Below are positions 1 through 16,060 of a DNA stretch of 64,000 nucleotides, in pieces. The notes beneath the pieces were generated by a model. It was not told the DNA's origin and ran no database searches. It worked only from the letters and a program-made list of their open reading frames with translations. Source of the stretch: Epiperipatus broadwayi (Eukaryota; Onychophora; Udeonychophora; Euonychophora; Peripatidae); the NCBI GenBank assembly GCA_028023455.1, contig JAQFVV010000158.1:2368661-2432660 (forward strand), read 5' to 3'. A program made the translations under genes and the position numbers. Numbering within the stretch: the first letter of the stretch is position 1; every line of letters starts with the position of its first letter.

Positions 1-590
1 TGGTTCTTTTTAATCTTTACATTATGCTTATTGATTGAAAATCTGTATGCCTTACTAAGTTTCTTCTTAATATTTACATTTCCTAAAAGCAACAGTGAAA
101 CCAAATTTTCTACATGCTTTTTTGACTTTTCATATTTTTCAGTTTTTTCTTTTATTTTGATTATATTTCTATAACTAATTTTTTGTCCACATTACATCAT
201 TTCCAAACAGCAAACAATGCATTTTTTACTTCACAGCTGCAAAACCAACTTTTCCATTGGTACCATTCAGAATTAAAAATATGAATATACTTCTTGTTGT
301 TACTTATGCCTAGGCAAAACTTAAACTATTGAAGTTCACTTACAGTCACAGAACTTATTTCTTAGGGATGTAAGGGGTCAAAGAAGGCCATGATTAAATT
401 ATTTAAATTTTCTGTAAAATAATAGACCCCCTCCCAAAAAAAAACCCTATTAATTAAATAAAATAGCTGGAAGCATGATAATTGACTAATTCTACATTTT
501 ACCACATTCAAGAATATGACACACAATTTTTAAATACAACACATGCAGAGTCAAAAAAAAACACATTACCTTAAATTTGCACAACAGGGT
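1..590. other. A/T-rich non-coding sequence, nothing recognised
   Basis: Poly-A and poly-T tracts and short stop-rich frames only. No motif, repeat or splice-flanked reading frame was recognised. Confidence 0.5.
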
Positions 591-1290
591 TAGCACTGTG
601 CAAGCTTATCTTGGACATGTGTGCATGCATACAACAGTTAAGCATCATGTTGTTGGATATGTGAAGCATACAGTTTTATACAAAATAATCCCAGCGTAAT
701 ACAAGGATTTCTGAATTTTTTCAAGAAGTAGGAAAATGGCTATCGACATTAAACTTAAGGATTATATAATGTATAAATATAAAAGAATTAAAAAAAAAAG
801 ATCATTGAATGTTATTGAAAATAAAAAATCCACACTGTTTGAGTGGCAATGCCATCTCTACCTATTACTAACATGCAGCTTTTTATGTCAGACATGTGCC
901 ATGCGACATACAGTTTTATACAAGGATTTTTATAATTTTTTCATGAAATAGGAGAAGGCTACTGACATTAATTTTAAAAATTATATATGTACAAGTATAA
1001 AGAAAGAAAGATGAAAAAAAGACTCATTATTATATTGAATGTTATTGAAAATAGAAAATCTGCGCTGTTTGAATGACAGGGTTATCTCTATCTACTATTA
1101 ATACGCTGCTTATCTCGGACATCTTCACATGCATATACCAGCCAAACACTGCATCATTGGATATGTGAAATGTACAAGGATTTTTGTACTTTTTTTCATG
1201 AAAATAAAGTATGGCTACTGACATTAAGCTTAAGGATTACATAATATACAGTATAAAAAAAGAATTAAAAAAAAGAACTGAATTATGAAT
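590..1290 (+). repeat. Degenerate tandem repeat, about three units of 220-255 bp
   Basis: Three diverged units are recognisable from shared blocks. 'gctatcgacattaa' at 739 recurs as 'gctactgacattaa' at 958 and 1213. 'tgttattgaaaata' follows in the units near 810 and 1037. 'ttggatatgtgaa' is near 653 and 1155. 'acagttttataca' is near 670 and 910. Anchor spacing is 219 and 255 bp, so units differ by indels. The open frame at 736-951 lies across the array and looks like chance. Confidence 0.65.
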
Positions 1291-1620
1291 GTTACAGGGG
1301 ATGCTGCAGTTCCGCAGTGGTTATGCATAAGCCACTACTGTAGATTAAGCAAGTATTAATGAGCATATATTTAAATATAAAAAATATAAAAATATTGGAG
1401 AAAGTAAAAAGAAGAACATTAAAAAAAAAAGTATTTCACACAGCAAATAAACTCATAAATTAATTTTGTGTAACAAATTTATAATGTTAGAAAACCATTT
1501 ATTAATCTTGCTTTTAAAAGAAAAAAAAATCAGAATATTCATACATAAATATATAAATTTTTTACTAATTCACTGATATTGATAGCATAAATTTATTCAT
1601 TATAAGCATCATCTTAAAAT

Positions 1621-1686
1621 CAATATTCATGAATCTAAAGATCATCAGTTCAATTCTCATGCAACATATGAAGAAAAGAAATGAGC
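1621..1686 (+). repeat. Possible tRNA-derived SINE 3' remnant
   Basis: 'gttcaattct' at about 1649 resembles a pol III B box, and 'catatgaagaaaagaaa' follows. The same CATATGAAGAAAA tail ends the clearer tRNA-Ala-like SINE at 34659-34750. No A box was found, so this is at best a decayed 3' fragment. Confidence 0.3.
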
Positions 1687-1826
1687 ACAATAAGATTCAA
1701 CATGTTAATGTTCTATACCAGGAATTGGCAATCTTTTAGTGGTGTTGTGTCAAATTTATGTCATAATGTTATTCTACATGTCAACATGATTCTACCAATC
1801 TTATTGTATGTAGTATAAAAATTGGC

Positions 1827-1885
1827 CTGGTTATAATAGGCTTCAAAATTATATATTATATACTTTTGAAGCCCATTATAACCAG
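1827..1885. repeat. Hairpin with 23-bp arms (22 matching) and a 13-bp A/T loop
   Basis: Left arm CTGGTTATAATAGGCTTCAA (and on) and right arm ending CCCATTATAACCAG are reverse complements apart from one base. The spacer is A/T only. It may be a small foldback or MITE remnant; no target-site duplication was identified. Confidence 0.7.
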
Positions 1886-1889
1886 ATCT

Positions 1890-4000
1890 TATATTATTGG
1901 TCATTAAATATTTTAAAATACATAGAATCATATGTGAAAAGTATGTTTTGTTGAATTATATTGCATTCGAAAGTTATGCTTAAAATTTCCTTTGACATTA
2001 AGGAAATTCATCCTGTTGGTGCTTAAAAAAAAGTGTATTGTTTACAAAATTGCTGATTAATATATAGTAATTCAGAATAAGCAAAATACTTTTAACTTTC
2101 AATGGTTTAATTTAAAAAACTGATTAATATTATTAAGTCTCATGTATTTGTGAACTACATTCATGCATTAACCTGACAATCACTGACTATACTTTTTTTT
2201 TTCAAGTAAACATGCCAAAACTTAAGATATATTAATATATAATTACTAATAGAAGTTTTTCAAATAAATTAAATGAATTATATTTTGCATGAATATAAAT
2301 TTACTTTAATAAATACTTAGTAGCATACAAAAGTATCAAAGATCAATTGATCATCAAAAAAAAAAAAAATCCAGGCAAAATTAATCCTCCCTGGAAAAAA
2401 AGATTTTCATCCCACTTAGCTCTTATCTTTATTGAAAATAGCAAGGATTGAGTGAACGTTGATTGTACAAAAGAATTAGTAAATTAAACTGAATCATGGC
2501 TTTCATTTACATGTGAGTTGCATATGCAAAATGTAGGTGATGGCACAAACACCTGTGTTTTAAGTTGCCGATACCTGTTCTAAATTAATCATGGTGCTAT
2601 TATTAATAGTTTAATGCACTTAAATGAGTATAAATAAAATTAGAAAATTTCTAAAATCATTTAACAATTCAATTAGATAATAGAAATAATCCAATATATT
2701 GTCAAAAAATATTAATTTGTATGTTTAAAAACCTTGAATTTGATTGAAATAATATTTGCAAAATGATGGGATAGTGTTTATTAAATAATAAGTTTTTAGA
2801 TATTGATTGTTTTCTAGGATTATAAAAAGGTCTTTTTTTTTAAAGAAGCTAATCACAAACAATATTTCCGCAGGATATAGCTGACGAGAAAACAGTTAAT
2901 CTGTCCCAGATACTTTGATCTTAGAAGGTAGTATAACTTAGGGCATGCTACAAGTCATTTCAGTAAATCTTCAATATAATTTAGGTTAATATTCTTAAGT
3001 AGTGTTAATTTATATATTTATTTTAATACTATTAATACCCACCTTTAATTGTTTGTAAGAAACTAGTTTTTCAATCAAATATACTATTGAATTAAATAGT
3101 ATTTGTATATTTAGCTCCATACAAAGTATTTATATATATTTACTTTTCATAGATAACAGAAGACTAAATTCTACTGGCAAAGGACAATGACAGGATTCTA
3201 TTTGAACCTTAAAATTGAAGTGAAATCACACATTTTATTAAGCTTAGTCAAATTAATATAGCAGAAAATTAAATTTTCACTGATTCAACAGGTGAAAAAT
3301 AATTCTCCTAAAAATACCTATATCTTAATTTCTTTTTTAAATTATTAGAAACTTATGATGCATAGTAAAACAGTGATTCAACTTGGTTAATTAAACATCA
3401 GTGTGAAGATAACTAACTACAAACACCAGACTTTTGCTGTAGTCATTTTACAAAAAAAAAAAAAAAAAGTAATTCTAGCAGACAAACTAGTTGACAGAGA
3501 ATATTGTTGGCAGCTTAATAAGTTATTAAAGGTATAAACTAAATTTTACTAGTGAAATCACTAGCATTTTACTATATATGAGCAAGCCAGTTACTAGCAA
3601 ACAAATAAAAAAAAAATATTAATCATCCAAGTAAAAAATACTGATAGATAATAAGCATTTATGTAAAAAACCAACAATAAATTCATTTGGTTAAAAATTA
3701 AATAGCAATTAGTAAAAAGGATAGTCTTAAAAAGTTTTTGTGTTTTAATATAAAAACAAGGGCAGTTGCAAATAGTTGCATGTATGTATCTACATTAATA
3801 TTATAATTAATGTTTAGTATTTTATTATTAAAAGTAGAATGCTATTAACTGAACAGATGAATATATCAGAATTTGATATTAACAATTCCAGAAAATAATC
3901 ATTTTACAGGAGACACATTGACAAACTATTTTTGGTCAATGAAATATTGAATGAATGTATAAAAATGGCAATACCACTATGTTTTGCCAGATTAAGGTTA
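1890..4000. other. A/T-rich non-coding stretch, nothing recognised
   Basis: Many A-runs (for example 2357-2369 and 3452-3468) and short A/T words. I saw no coding motif, clear inverted repeat or RNA-like fold. Confidence 0.45.
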
Positions 4001-6250
4001 TGTGAGAGTACAAACTTCTAATGAAACTTTCATATGATATATTAGTTAGGAAAAAAAAATTGATAATTTCAATCATGTCATGTGACATCAAGTCTCCTAT
4101 TTTTCAAAATAGATTTCAGATAAAGGAAAAAAAGATCGCAGAATATAATTTACTACTTCACAAATATGCTAAACCATGTGTTTGTGGTGATTTCCTTAAG
4201 AAAGCATTGTTTGAACTAATTTTTGATAGATATATCTGATAATCAATTCTGCAACTATTGTTAGATGACCATTACTTACATACAATTAAAAAAGACTTGG
4301 TTTATAAAATAGTGTCAGAATAGGCAAGAGAGTTCAAGAAACTTGTCTCATGCCATTCATTATTCACAAGATCCCTAATCTTGCATAACCCCATCCTCTT
4401 CAAAATAAAATTTTTCTACAATGAGAAAGAAAAAAGTGTGTAACAAAAGATACCATGTAGTTAGAGGTTGTTGTTCTAGAAATAACAAGGAAAATTAGAT
4501 GCACTCCAAAAAATAAAGAAATTGACAGAACACAGTGATGAACTAGAACAATAGCAATTTGCATCAAAAAAGCAAAGAATGATCAATAATCACATCCTGT
4601 TAAAACTTTTTATACATAATAAAAATATTATGGTGGAAATGAACAGTGGATCATGAGTCTACTTTATTTGAAAATATTTTGGGATAGTGTAATGAAAAAA
4701 GCAAAAGTACCTTTAAAATTGAAAAAAAAAAATACAATTACAATTCTGATCCACAGATCAGTGAAAATTCCAGTTAAATTAAACTAACAACTTTACGTAA
4801 ATAAAAAGCAATACATTCTTATTGAGCTGAGTGATTTAAACTATAAGGTATTGCTCTAAGTAATAACTAAAAAAAAAATTATTATAAAAGAAAACCTTTA
4901 TATCATCTTTCCAAACATGTTTAAATTTGAACTAGACATTAACCCAATATCATGTAAACTCCAAGAATTTCTTTCACATACAAAAAAGAGAAAAAATATG
5001 GCTAATTATGAAAATTTAAAAAATCTCACCCAGAAACTGAAGTGAAAGATATAGACAGCTTTCAATCATCTACGATTAATAGCAAGACTGCTATGGCTCA
5101 AAAATCTAGGTTATCAATTTTTACTAAAATAGATTAGACTAGGCAGCTCTGACAGTTTTTCACAAAGCATGCTAAAGCAATCTGGAATGCACATGACAAT
5201 TTTCTATAGCAAAAGGATGTATCCTCTTGGGATTGAGTTATTATTTTTCTAAATGAAAGAATCAAAAGTTTTGCTTAATAGCTATTTATTGTAGGCATGG
5301 CTAAATAAAAATCTAGATATAATATTTCAAAGCAAAGAATATTACCCCATTAAAGAACATATAGGATTCAGCAACAGGTATGTTTAATCTCATAGGACTA
5401 AGTATATGCATATTCATGGTAGACTGAGTATAAACTTATTCCAAGGAGTAATACTGAGAAAAACAATCATCAGAGAAGTAATCACTGACAATGATGCTGA
5501 TTTACTCTATCAAAGTTTGTTGAATTCTTGTTAAATTGGGTAATAATCTGTCTACCTAAATCAATATACCATCATGAATTAAATGATATACTAGAAAATG
5601 TTGTTCAACATTTTAGACAAATGTTAAGGAAAGTGATTAATTTACACCATATATTTTCATTAATTTTGAATAAACATTCTATTTTTCAATGGCCATAAAA
5701 ATGTGTGACTTGAACTAAGAATATGCATATTATTCCTCTTTACAAGTATCCAACATCAGAGAAAACTAATCCCATCTCCAGATTTACCATACATAATGTA
5801 ATCTGGATAAAAAAAAAGCTAAAAAAAAGTATAAGGATTTTAGAACTAATTAATGTATGTAGATAACAATTTATAAAACAGTGATATCAAACAACAGCCA
5901 GAGATGACTACATCATCATAAGTACATTCAATTGAGATAACTATTGAAGCAGCCAATGGCACTTGCAATGCAATGACTAAGCAACTAATAAAGCCTTCTC
6001 AGAAATAAAAACTAAGGACCATCAATATTTTCATAAAATCAGAAGGTTGTTAGCTTACTTGAAAGATTTTTGTGTCAACAAAAAGCATTTACAAAATAGA
6101 ACAAAGTATAAGAACCAGCTTAGATTAAAGAGATGTCTGCTCTTTAATTAATTTTATGCAGAAAGTTCCAAGAAGTATGTATATAAGTAAATAAAGATAT
6201 CTATTTGATCAAAATCATGATATGCATTTCAAGCAGCAATGTTTGTGAAA
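4000..6250 (+). other. Possible very decayed transposon coding sequence, family unknown
   Basis: Base composition is somewhat less A/T-simple than the flanks, and protein-like stretches appear between frequent stops on the plus strand. Examples are a 72-residue frame at 4021-4239, fragments around 5050-5200, and a run near 5735-5800 reading VSNIREN in one frame. No catalytic motif could be identified. The call rests on texture only; chance open frames are an equal explanation. Confidence 0.2.
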
Positions 6251-7503
6251 TAACACATATGTGAGAGTAAAACGTTTTTAATTAATAATAATACATTTCA
6301 AATTTAAGTTGTTTTCTAAACAATATCTGGATTAATATACATATTATAAAACAAGTTTTTACTGTTTATACTCCAGAAACCAATTACAAATGATTTGACA
6401 CAGAGAAGAAAACAGCTAATCTTTTCTAAAAATCCTACTTTTCATAGATACAAAAGACAGCCTAAAGCATTATATAGGCCATCTGGAATGTATTTCATTA
6501 AACCTTAAGTCTAATTTTATATAATATTGCTAATGTACTAATAGAATTAATTTATGTATTCAATTTATTACTATAACACCTCTTTTTTAATATTTAGCAA
6601 ATTATCTTCACAATTTAATTACTAATTTAATAATTCAACTATAAATAATTTCCTTCTTTTCTGAGTTAATGTTAATGAAAACATCAACAAAAAAACTACC
6701 TTTTCTGTGGAAGTTTTTGTAAGTCATATTACTATGTGCCATGAATGAATGTGATAGACATGTTATATGAAAGCACACTAAGCATTAATAAAGCTAAATA
6801 TTTAAAAATTACCTTTTCTGTGGATGTTTTCATTAACAGTCATGTATTAATTTAATAGGAAACTAAATTCTATTGAGTAAATAAAGTGAAATACTGCCTA
6901 AATCTTATTACCAGTAAGTCAACAAAGTACAGCAGCATTTAATAAGTTGTTTCCACATACAGCATAACTCTTGTTTTTATAAAGAATAACATTATCTATT
7001 AAATAGATCAAATATTGATTATCTTATTTTATTGTCCATATATGCAAAAATGTGAGAGCACTGATACTAACAGATATTTTTTAAAACAATGAATAATTGA
7101 AAAAAAGATTTTTCATTTTTGCAAACTGAAATTATAAAATTAAGATTTATGATTTTTGCTATATAAACTAAAAAGAAAATACAAATCATTCCATTAGGCA
7201 CTGATGATGAACTTTCATTTCTTAAAAAAATGGTTGTTACAAAAAGATCCTGCAGAAAATCATATCATAAAATATGAATATTAAAAATAAAATATAGTAC
7301 AATCTTCATTAAACATTTTGTTGATGATGAATATGTGTCTCAATTCTTCCATACATTTTGTTACTTGTTTATTTAAAATTTATGGAATTTTATAGTGTCA
7401 CCATGCAATTATTAGCAGAGAATGAATCACTAAATTTAAAATAATGCATGGTCTTTGCAGAATACCTGAGGTTTTTTTAAAAAAAAAAACAACAAAGAAC
7501 AAT
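6250..7503. other. A/T-rich non-coding stretch
   Basis: No gene seen. A short phrase 'accttttctgtgga' occurs twice (about 6697 and 6811), which hints at a diverged local duplication. Confidence 0.4.
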
Positions 7504-7504
7504 A

Positions 7505-8867
7505 CACCCGGGTCTCATTTTATGCGGATTTATTTAATGCGATTTTGAAGTTATGCAGTTCATGTTTCTTCTTAATATCTTTGTATGCGGTTTTCTTTCA
7601 TGCGATAAAAATTATTAGATCAGAAGTCGAGCTCCAATAATGCGCTATTACTTTAAATATTATAAATTTCATGCACTCACACATCATATTTAAAGTAATA
7701 GCGCATTATCGTAGTTTGACTTCTCTCTAATAATTTCAATATTTTCAGCGCTTTATAATAGTACTGTAATAGATTTTATACAATAAAGAAGTTCATAATT
7801 CACTTAAAATCAGGATTTCCCCATTTTATATACACACATTAAATTTTACAAGATTATAATGTAAATCTGTTCAAACATTATAAATGCCTATTCTACGCAT
7901 GTTGTTGTTTTTCCATTTTAAATCACTTTCTATTTTTTCTTTTTTAAAAAAAGAGTGTGTAATCAATTAATCATTTAGTGTCCGCAAGTTTATTTTTAAA
8001 AGATGAGTCATAGCAGTGGGCATAATTAAATTTGACAATTAAAATCTGATTTTTAATTATAATTAACAATTTAAAAATTAGATAACGTGATCTGAAATTA
8101 ATATGATGCAAAATAATGAAATTTGATTTTTAAACGGAATTGAAAATTAAAAAATTAAAGACAAAATTAAGAATTTAATTTTTAATTGTTAGTTTTAATT
8201 AAATTTTGTCCAACAGTGGTGAGTCAGTGTCTTTTTGTTATCGTAAGTCTAAGTTCTTATTTTTATTTTAAATTTTTAGTTTACTCTAACGGAGAAGAAA
8301 AAAACACCCAAGAAAATGAATTTCTTTGGAAACAAAATTTTCAATTTTAGATCACTTAGCGAAATTGGAAGGATCAACAGCGATGGGAAAACATTTAGTT
8401 TCGGCAAGTCCACGATAAGAGCAATTAAAAAAATGAAGCTGGTGCTAGTTGTGTTTCCTCTTGTGACGAATCTGATGTCTTACTAGTTTACTAACGAACT
8501 TACTTTTCTTCAAATAGCGATAATAATTAAAATACTGTACATGTATGAAAAATATTGTAAAGTACGCATAAAAATATATTGTTTTGAATAAAATTAAATA
8601 CTGTAGTTAATGAATAAGTAAAAAAAGTTTGTCTTGTATCAAATTTTTTCAAATTTGAAATTTTTTATTAGTCATATTTTATTTCCATATTTTTTTGTGT
8701 GTGAATTTTAAAGTAATTTTATGTTGTTGCTTTGCTTTTATGCGATTTTTGAAAATTACAGTAACCTATCCCCCATTTTTCAAGGTAAGTTAAGTCTATT
8801 TTTGCGCAATTTCTTTTGCGCGCATTTTCTGAGGAACCTATCTAACGCATAAAACGAGACCCAGATG
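7505..8867 (+). mobile_element. Tigger/pogo-type DNA transposon remnant, copy 1
   Basis: Seen: the left end CACCCGGGTCTCATTTTATG and the right end, read inward as CATCTGGGTCTCGTTTTATG, form terminal inverted repeats flanked by TA on both sides (7503-7504 and 8868-8869). An internal palindrome covers about 7622-7733, with matching arms around AATGCGCTATTACTTTAAAT. Near 8335-8470 the plus strand carries broken pieces that look like a CENP-B/Tigger N-terminal helix-turn-helix: ILDHLAKLEGSTAMGKH in one frame, STIRAIKK in another, then SCVSSCDESDV. TA duplication plus a CENP-B-like DNA-binding domain fits the pogo/Tigger branch of Tc1/mariner. The catalytic DDE domain is absent, so the element is non-autonomous. 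The same ends and palindrome recur at 52496-53414. Confidence 0.85.
8302..8490 (+). pseudogene. Fragment of Tigger-like transposase N-terminus (CENP-B-type HTH)
   Basis: Three reading frames carry successive parts of one helix-turn-helix-like sequence, so at least two frameshifts have occurred. Stops follow almost at once (SDVLL then a non-coding run). The resemblance to Tigger N-termini (..LDxLAKGE..IGRxxGxSxSTVRxIKK pattern) is from family knowledge. The second element copy keeps only the last part (SCISSCEES-like, near 53050-53090). Confidence 0.6.
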
Positions 8868-8869
8868 TA

Positions 8870-9200
8870 ATGCAAAAAAATAAAAAATGTAAGATATGGC
8901 TTTTCTGAAATGGAGCACCAAAATCATAAAATAAACAAAATTTTAAAATTAAATATTAATGATGTTATTAAATAAATGTTAAAATAATGTTCAACATTCA
9001 AAAATATATAAGATTTAATATATTAAAAGAGTATGAGATCAATGAGATTTCTAAGAGATCAGCCAGCTAGATCAGTTAACTCCTTAGAGCAATTACAAGC
9101 ATAATTATAAATTTACTAGCATTATCATAAGTAAAAAGAAGCAATACTCAAGTAATAAGAAACCATTCATCATAAATGAGCAAAATACATCAATACAATA
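8870..9200. other. A/T-rich spacer, nothing recognised
   Basis: No ORF, repeat or motif of note. Confidence 0.4.
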
Positions 9201-9345
9201 AATCAACAGTCCATCTTGTGACTGGATTTGAACAATAAAAATATAAATCAACAGTCAATCTGGTGACTGGACTGGAAATTGATCTTCTGTAGACCAGGCT
9301 AACTACTGAGCCATTATCAGCTTGGGGAAATTATTTGAACATTAA
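9201..9345 (-). repeat. tRNA-derived SINE remnant with duplicated B-box segment
   Basis: On the minus strand, TGGCTCAGTAGTTAG (9313-9299) is a near-consensus tRNA A box. GATCAATTTCC (9284-9274) and, further on, GTTCAAATCC (within 9233-9220) resemble B boxes. The second B-box region sits in a 46-bp direct repeat ('aatcaacagtc.atct.gtgactgga' at 9201 and 9247). Spacing between A and first B box is short (29 bp), so the tRNA fold is degenerate. Confidence 0.45.
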
Positions 9346-11275
9346 TTTGGATGCACAAGCTAAGTGCTAATCCACCAAAATACATAACCAGAAAATATAA
9401 ACCATAATGCTGGGATATTAAAAAAACATGTTGATCATCAATGTTCTGGCCACTTAGTACCATTAATGTACTGGTCATGATAAACTAACTTCTAATAAGG
9501 CTAAACTAAAATAAAATGTAGTGCAGGGACTTTGAAGAATATACTCTTTGTGCCAAAACAAGACATTTGTCAACTGAATGCTCCTAAAACACTAAATATA
9601 TCCCATTTATATATTAAGCCTGTGCTCAAACCTAGCTCAGAGAACATAAGCTCTACTACTATAAGTGACTAAGAGATGATGGAAACATATTCTAAAATAT
9701 TTAGAACCACTGGGGTAATTTTTAACATTTGAATATAAGTTTATTAACAACAATAACAAAAAATTGAAATTAAGGTCTATATGGCTATACATGAAATTAA
9801 GCCTTCTGATTTTGATTAATATACACAATAATAAAAGTTATCACATTACTTCTTAATAGGTTTCTATAAACACATACATATATCCGTAGACAGATGTGTA
9901 TTTTATAATATACAATGAAAACATTTCAATTGACATTTAACAAAATTCAAAAATGATTACAATTTTACATAACATTTGTATTTATCACAGTAATAAAATC
10001 ACATTAATTTTTATCTAAATGAGTCCCATTTCAATTTGTTACAATCATAATATCATATTTTCCTAATTAATTCTATTTGGAAAAAATTTCACACATATAT
10101 GCATGTATAAACAAAATATAAATATAATTTAAAATCAGTTATCAAATTCTATTACAGCTTGTTTTTTTCCAAACTAAATAAAGTCAATTTCTTGTTAATT
10201 AATTAATTACCAAGGTCTCTAAATATAAAATGTTCTCTTTTTTTCCTTAATGAACAAAAAATAAAATCGTTTTACATATCTGTCACTTCAGACTAAAGAA
10301 ATCATTTAAAATTTAGTTATTATATATAACACGGTTAGATTTCAACTGAAGCAAAAGTTACTTGTTTGTTTTACTTTAAGTTACTAAGTTAAAATGTCTT
10401 TTTTTTTAAAGGAATATTAAAAAAAAAATACAACTCACTGTATATACGTTTATCTTTGCTTCTCTGAATATAGCCACAGCAGCATACATATAATTACTTC
10501 ATCAACTGATGGTTTCTCTTGATGAGGACCAGTCCAGGAAAGTCATAATCAAAAAGTTATAATCCAAATAAGTTGGTCTTGATTTAGGTTCCCTTCTGTT
10601 TTGGACTTGCAGACTAGTGAATATAAAAGTTGGTCAGCTTCATGATTCAAAACTTCAGCAGTAAATTAGGGCAGCTACTTCCTTGCATTCTTATATCTTC
10701 TTCATGGCAGTTCTCTGTATAATTCTGCCAGCCATCTCTGCAGCTAGCTTTACTGTGACCACTCTCTGCTAATTACCAACAAACTGTAGCTAACTCTTCA
10801 CAAAATATTTTAGACACACTTTGCAACTAGCCATTAGCTAACTGCTTCACCAAAAATAATAAGACAAGAACTGTCTTAAAAAAAATTAATATCCAAACAT
10901 TACAACTGGCCAATTTGGCCACCTGCTTAAAATATTAAAACTAGATTCTTCTGGCCAGCTCTTACAAAAGCTACAAGTCAAACCAAACTGATATTTTTTT
11001 TTATCAGCTCTTTTATAGAATTGGATTGGGGTGATAACAATACATTTAATTAAAAATTTTTTTTTCTTTTCAAAAACATCACCAATCTTTTCAAATCTCT
11101 TTCATTTAAAAACTACTTTTGAAGCAACTTTACAATTTTACCAAAGATATGATCTACATGTTTTTACTCTCTTCAAATCACTTTTAATTAAAAGCTACTT
11201 TTTGGAATTTTTAATCTACAAAAATTTTTAAAAATAGATAAAGATATGATACAAGCATTAATTAAAAGATTTTCA
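9346..11275. other. Non-coding stretch; slightly GC-richer block at 10450-10990
   Basis: Mostly A/T-rich. At 10450-10990 the plus strand is pyrimidine-rich and less A/T-simple, with repeated AGCTA/GCTAAC words. No reading frame or splice-flanked exon could be supported; it may be an old repeat. Confidence 0.4.
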
Positions 11276-11276
11276 A

Positions 11277-11976
11277 AGGTAGATAATAGTGATATTAGCG
11301 ATTACACCAATGCACATGCGCTTTAAAGATAAATTATAAATGAATACTCTCACTTTTCTCGACACAAGATATAGTATTTTAGAAAGGAAGGAATGAATCC
11401 ACCCATCCTTTCGACCCAAACATTTATGTATGGGCAAATCTTAAGTGTATGGAAATGATAGCATGAATGACGCTTGTGAAATCTTTACAATTTACGACAT
11501 GTCATTCTTTAGTTGAAATTAAACATATATAATGAAATATTATTTTATATAGTGGTATGCTTTTTTATACTGTAATAGTGATATTAGGGATTAAGCCAAT
11601 GCACATGCGCTTTAAAGATAAATTATAAATGAATACTCTCACTTTTCTTGACACAAGATATAGTATTTTAGAAAGGATGAAATGAATCCACCCATCCTTT
11701 CGACCCAAACATTTATGTATGGGCAAATCTTAAGCGTATGGAAATGATAGCGTAAATGACACTTGTGAAATCTTTACAATTTACAACATGTCATTCTTTA
11801 GTTGAAATTAAACATATATAATGAAATATTATTTTATATAGAGCTATGCTTTTTTATACTGTAATAGTGATATTAGCGATTAAACTAATGCACATGCACT
11901 TTAAAGATAAATTATAAACGAATACTCTCACTTTACAGTATAAAAAACATAGCGCTATATAAAAAGGTAGATAATA
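11277..11976 (+). repeat. 289-bp-period tandem array, about 2.3 units, with inverted end and flanking direct repeat
   Basis: Units begin 'gtgatattag' at 11289, 11578 and 11867, exactly 289 bp apart, and are nearly identical (same 'cgacccaaacatttatgtat' core in units 1 and 2). Unit 3 stops after about 70 bp. It is followed by 'acagtataaaaaacatagcg' and on, the reverse complement of the unit end 'tatgcttttttatactgt'. The word aggtagataatag stands at both outer edges (about 11277 and 11964), consistent with a target-site duplication. No coding content. It could be a small non-autonomous element with internal tandem repeats. Confidence 0.8.
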
Positions 11977-11979
11977 GAA

Positions 11980-14820
<2,841 letters not shown>

Positions 14821-14825
14821 GGACT

Positions 14826-14941
14826 TCCATTACAATTAATTATGCTCTAGGAATTATCCTTTTTCTTCAATAACATTTCCCCCTCCATTACAATTAATTA
14901 TGCTCTAGGAATTATCCTTTTTCTTCAATAACATTTTCCCC
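14826..14941. repeat. 58-bp tandem duplication
   Basis: 'tccattacaattaattatgc' begins at 14826 and again at 14884. The whole 58-bp unit through 'cttcaataacattt' is repeated with essentially no change, so the duplication is recent. Confidence 0.9.
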
Positions 14942-15419
14942 GTGAAAACAAAATAGTAATCTTGTGCAATTATTTCATACCCATCTAATTTAACTAGAAA
15001 ATTTATAAAGTAAGATTAGCAAAAAAAAATATTTTTTTTTTCTTAAATTTTGATTCTACATGTCACTAGCTCAGTGGAATAGCAGAATTTAATAATATCA
15101 TTTATAGGATATAAGATAAAACACTCCAGTAATTCACATACAAACATTTATTTACACATATATAAGGTTTAAAATTACTTTAGTGATTTACATTTAATTT
15201 AACATTTAACATTATTTTTTTACTTTGATTTTACTTTAATTTACATTGCATTACTATTATATTATAAATTTACATTTTTAATCAAGTTCCACAGATGGAT
15301 TATATTAACCTGTTTAATATGTTGCTATAGATCGTTACATAGATTTCAACTCAAAACATTTCAAAGTAACATAAACGATCAAAATACAAATTATTGATTA
15401 CTGACAATTGCAGAGGAAA

Positions 15420-16060
15420 TATAAGAACCCTCTAGTATTCATCGTAGATACCTCATCCACCAATAACTTAAAAGACATCCGAATAAATACCTTATAGATA
15501 CTCACCGTAGGTATCAGTATTTTCAATGTCTATATATTTTGACAAATATGAAAACAAACATATTTAACGATACCAATCTATCAACTCTATAAACAACTTA
15601 AATTTAATAGTTTTATAGGATCGACCTGAATATACTATATAGATTTCATTCAAAATAAAATATTCTATCCCTATTTAACCTACAACACATTTCAATCAAC
15701 CCCAATCCATCTGATACATTCATGTATTCAATGTAGCATGATACGACACACAATTATATTTCAAATTACATCTGAACAATATAAGAAAGAAAACGACATT
15801 GACTCTCCACCCACAGGAATTGACATCTGTGCAATAGATCAATAAACTAAACTCCATAGAATGGCTGCGTCTTCTCGACTTACAAACCCATCCATACAAA
15901 CAGAGGGTGTGGATTTTATAACCTCCCGTACGGATCTCATGCTTACACCTACTAATACATAATATATCCAATCCATTGAACCAATTCAACCACGAAATGA
16001 ACAACCCAAGATTACCCTCCCTTAATTATCTTTACAAATCGATACACCATTCACCCCGAC
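15420..16060. other. C-rich, G-poor strand-skewed segment of unknown origin
   Basis: Unlike the flanks, the plus strand has many isolated C residues (cctcatccaccaataac, ctctccacccacagg). The minus strand has a 94-residue open frame (15720-16004) rich in Cys, Arg and Trp that I cannot match to a family. It may be a decayed element inserted with the minus strand as sense. Confidence 0.35.

Noticed and set aside
15064-15090. tagctcagtggaatagc as a tRNA or SINE A box
   Set aside because: No B box or tRNA-like fold follows within a plausible distance.
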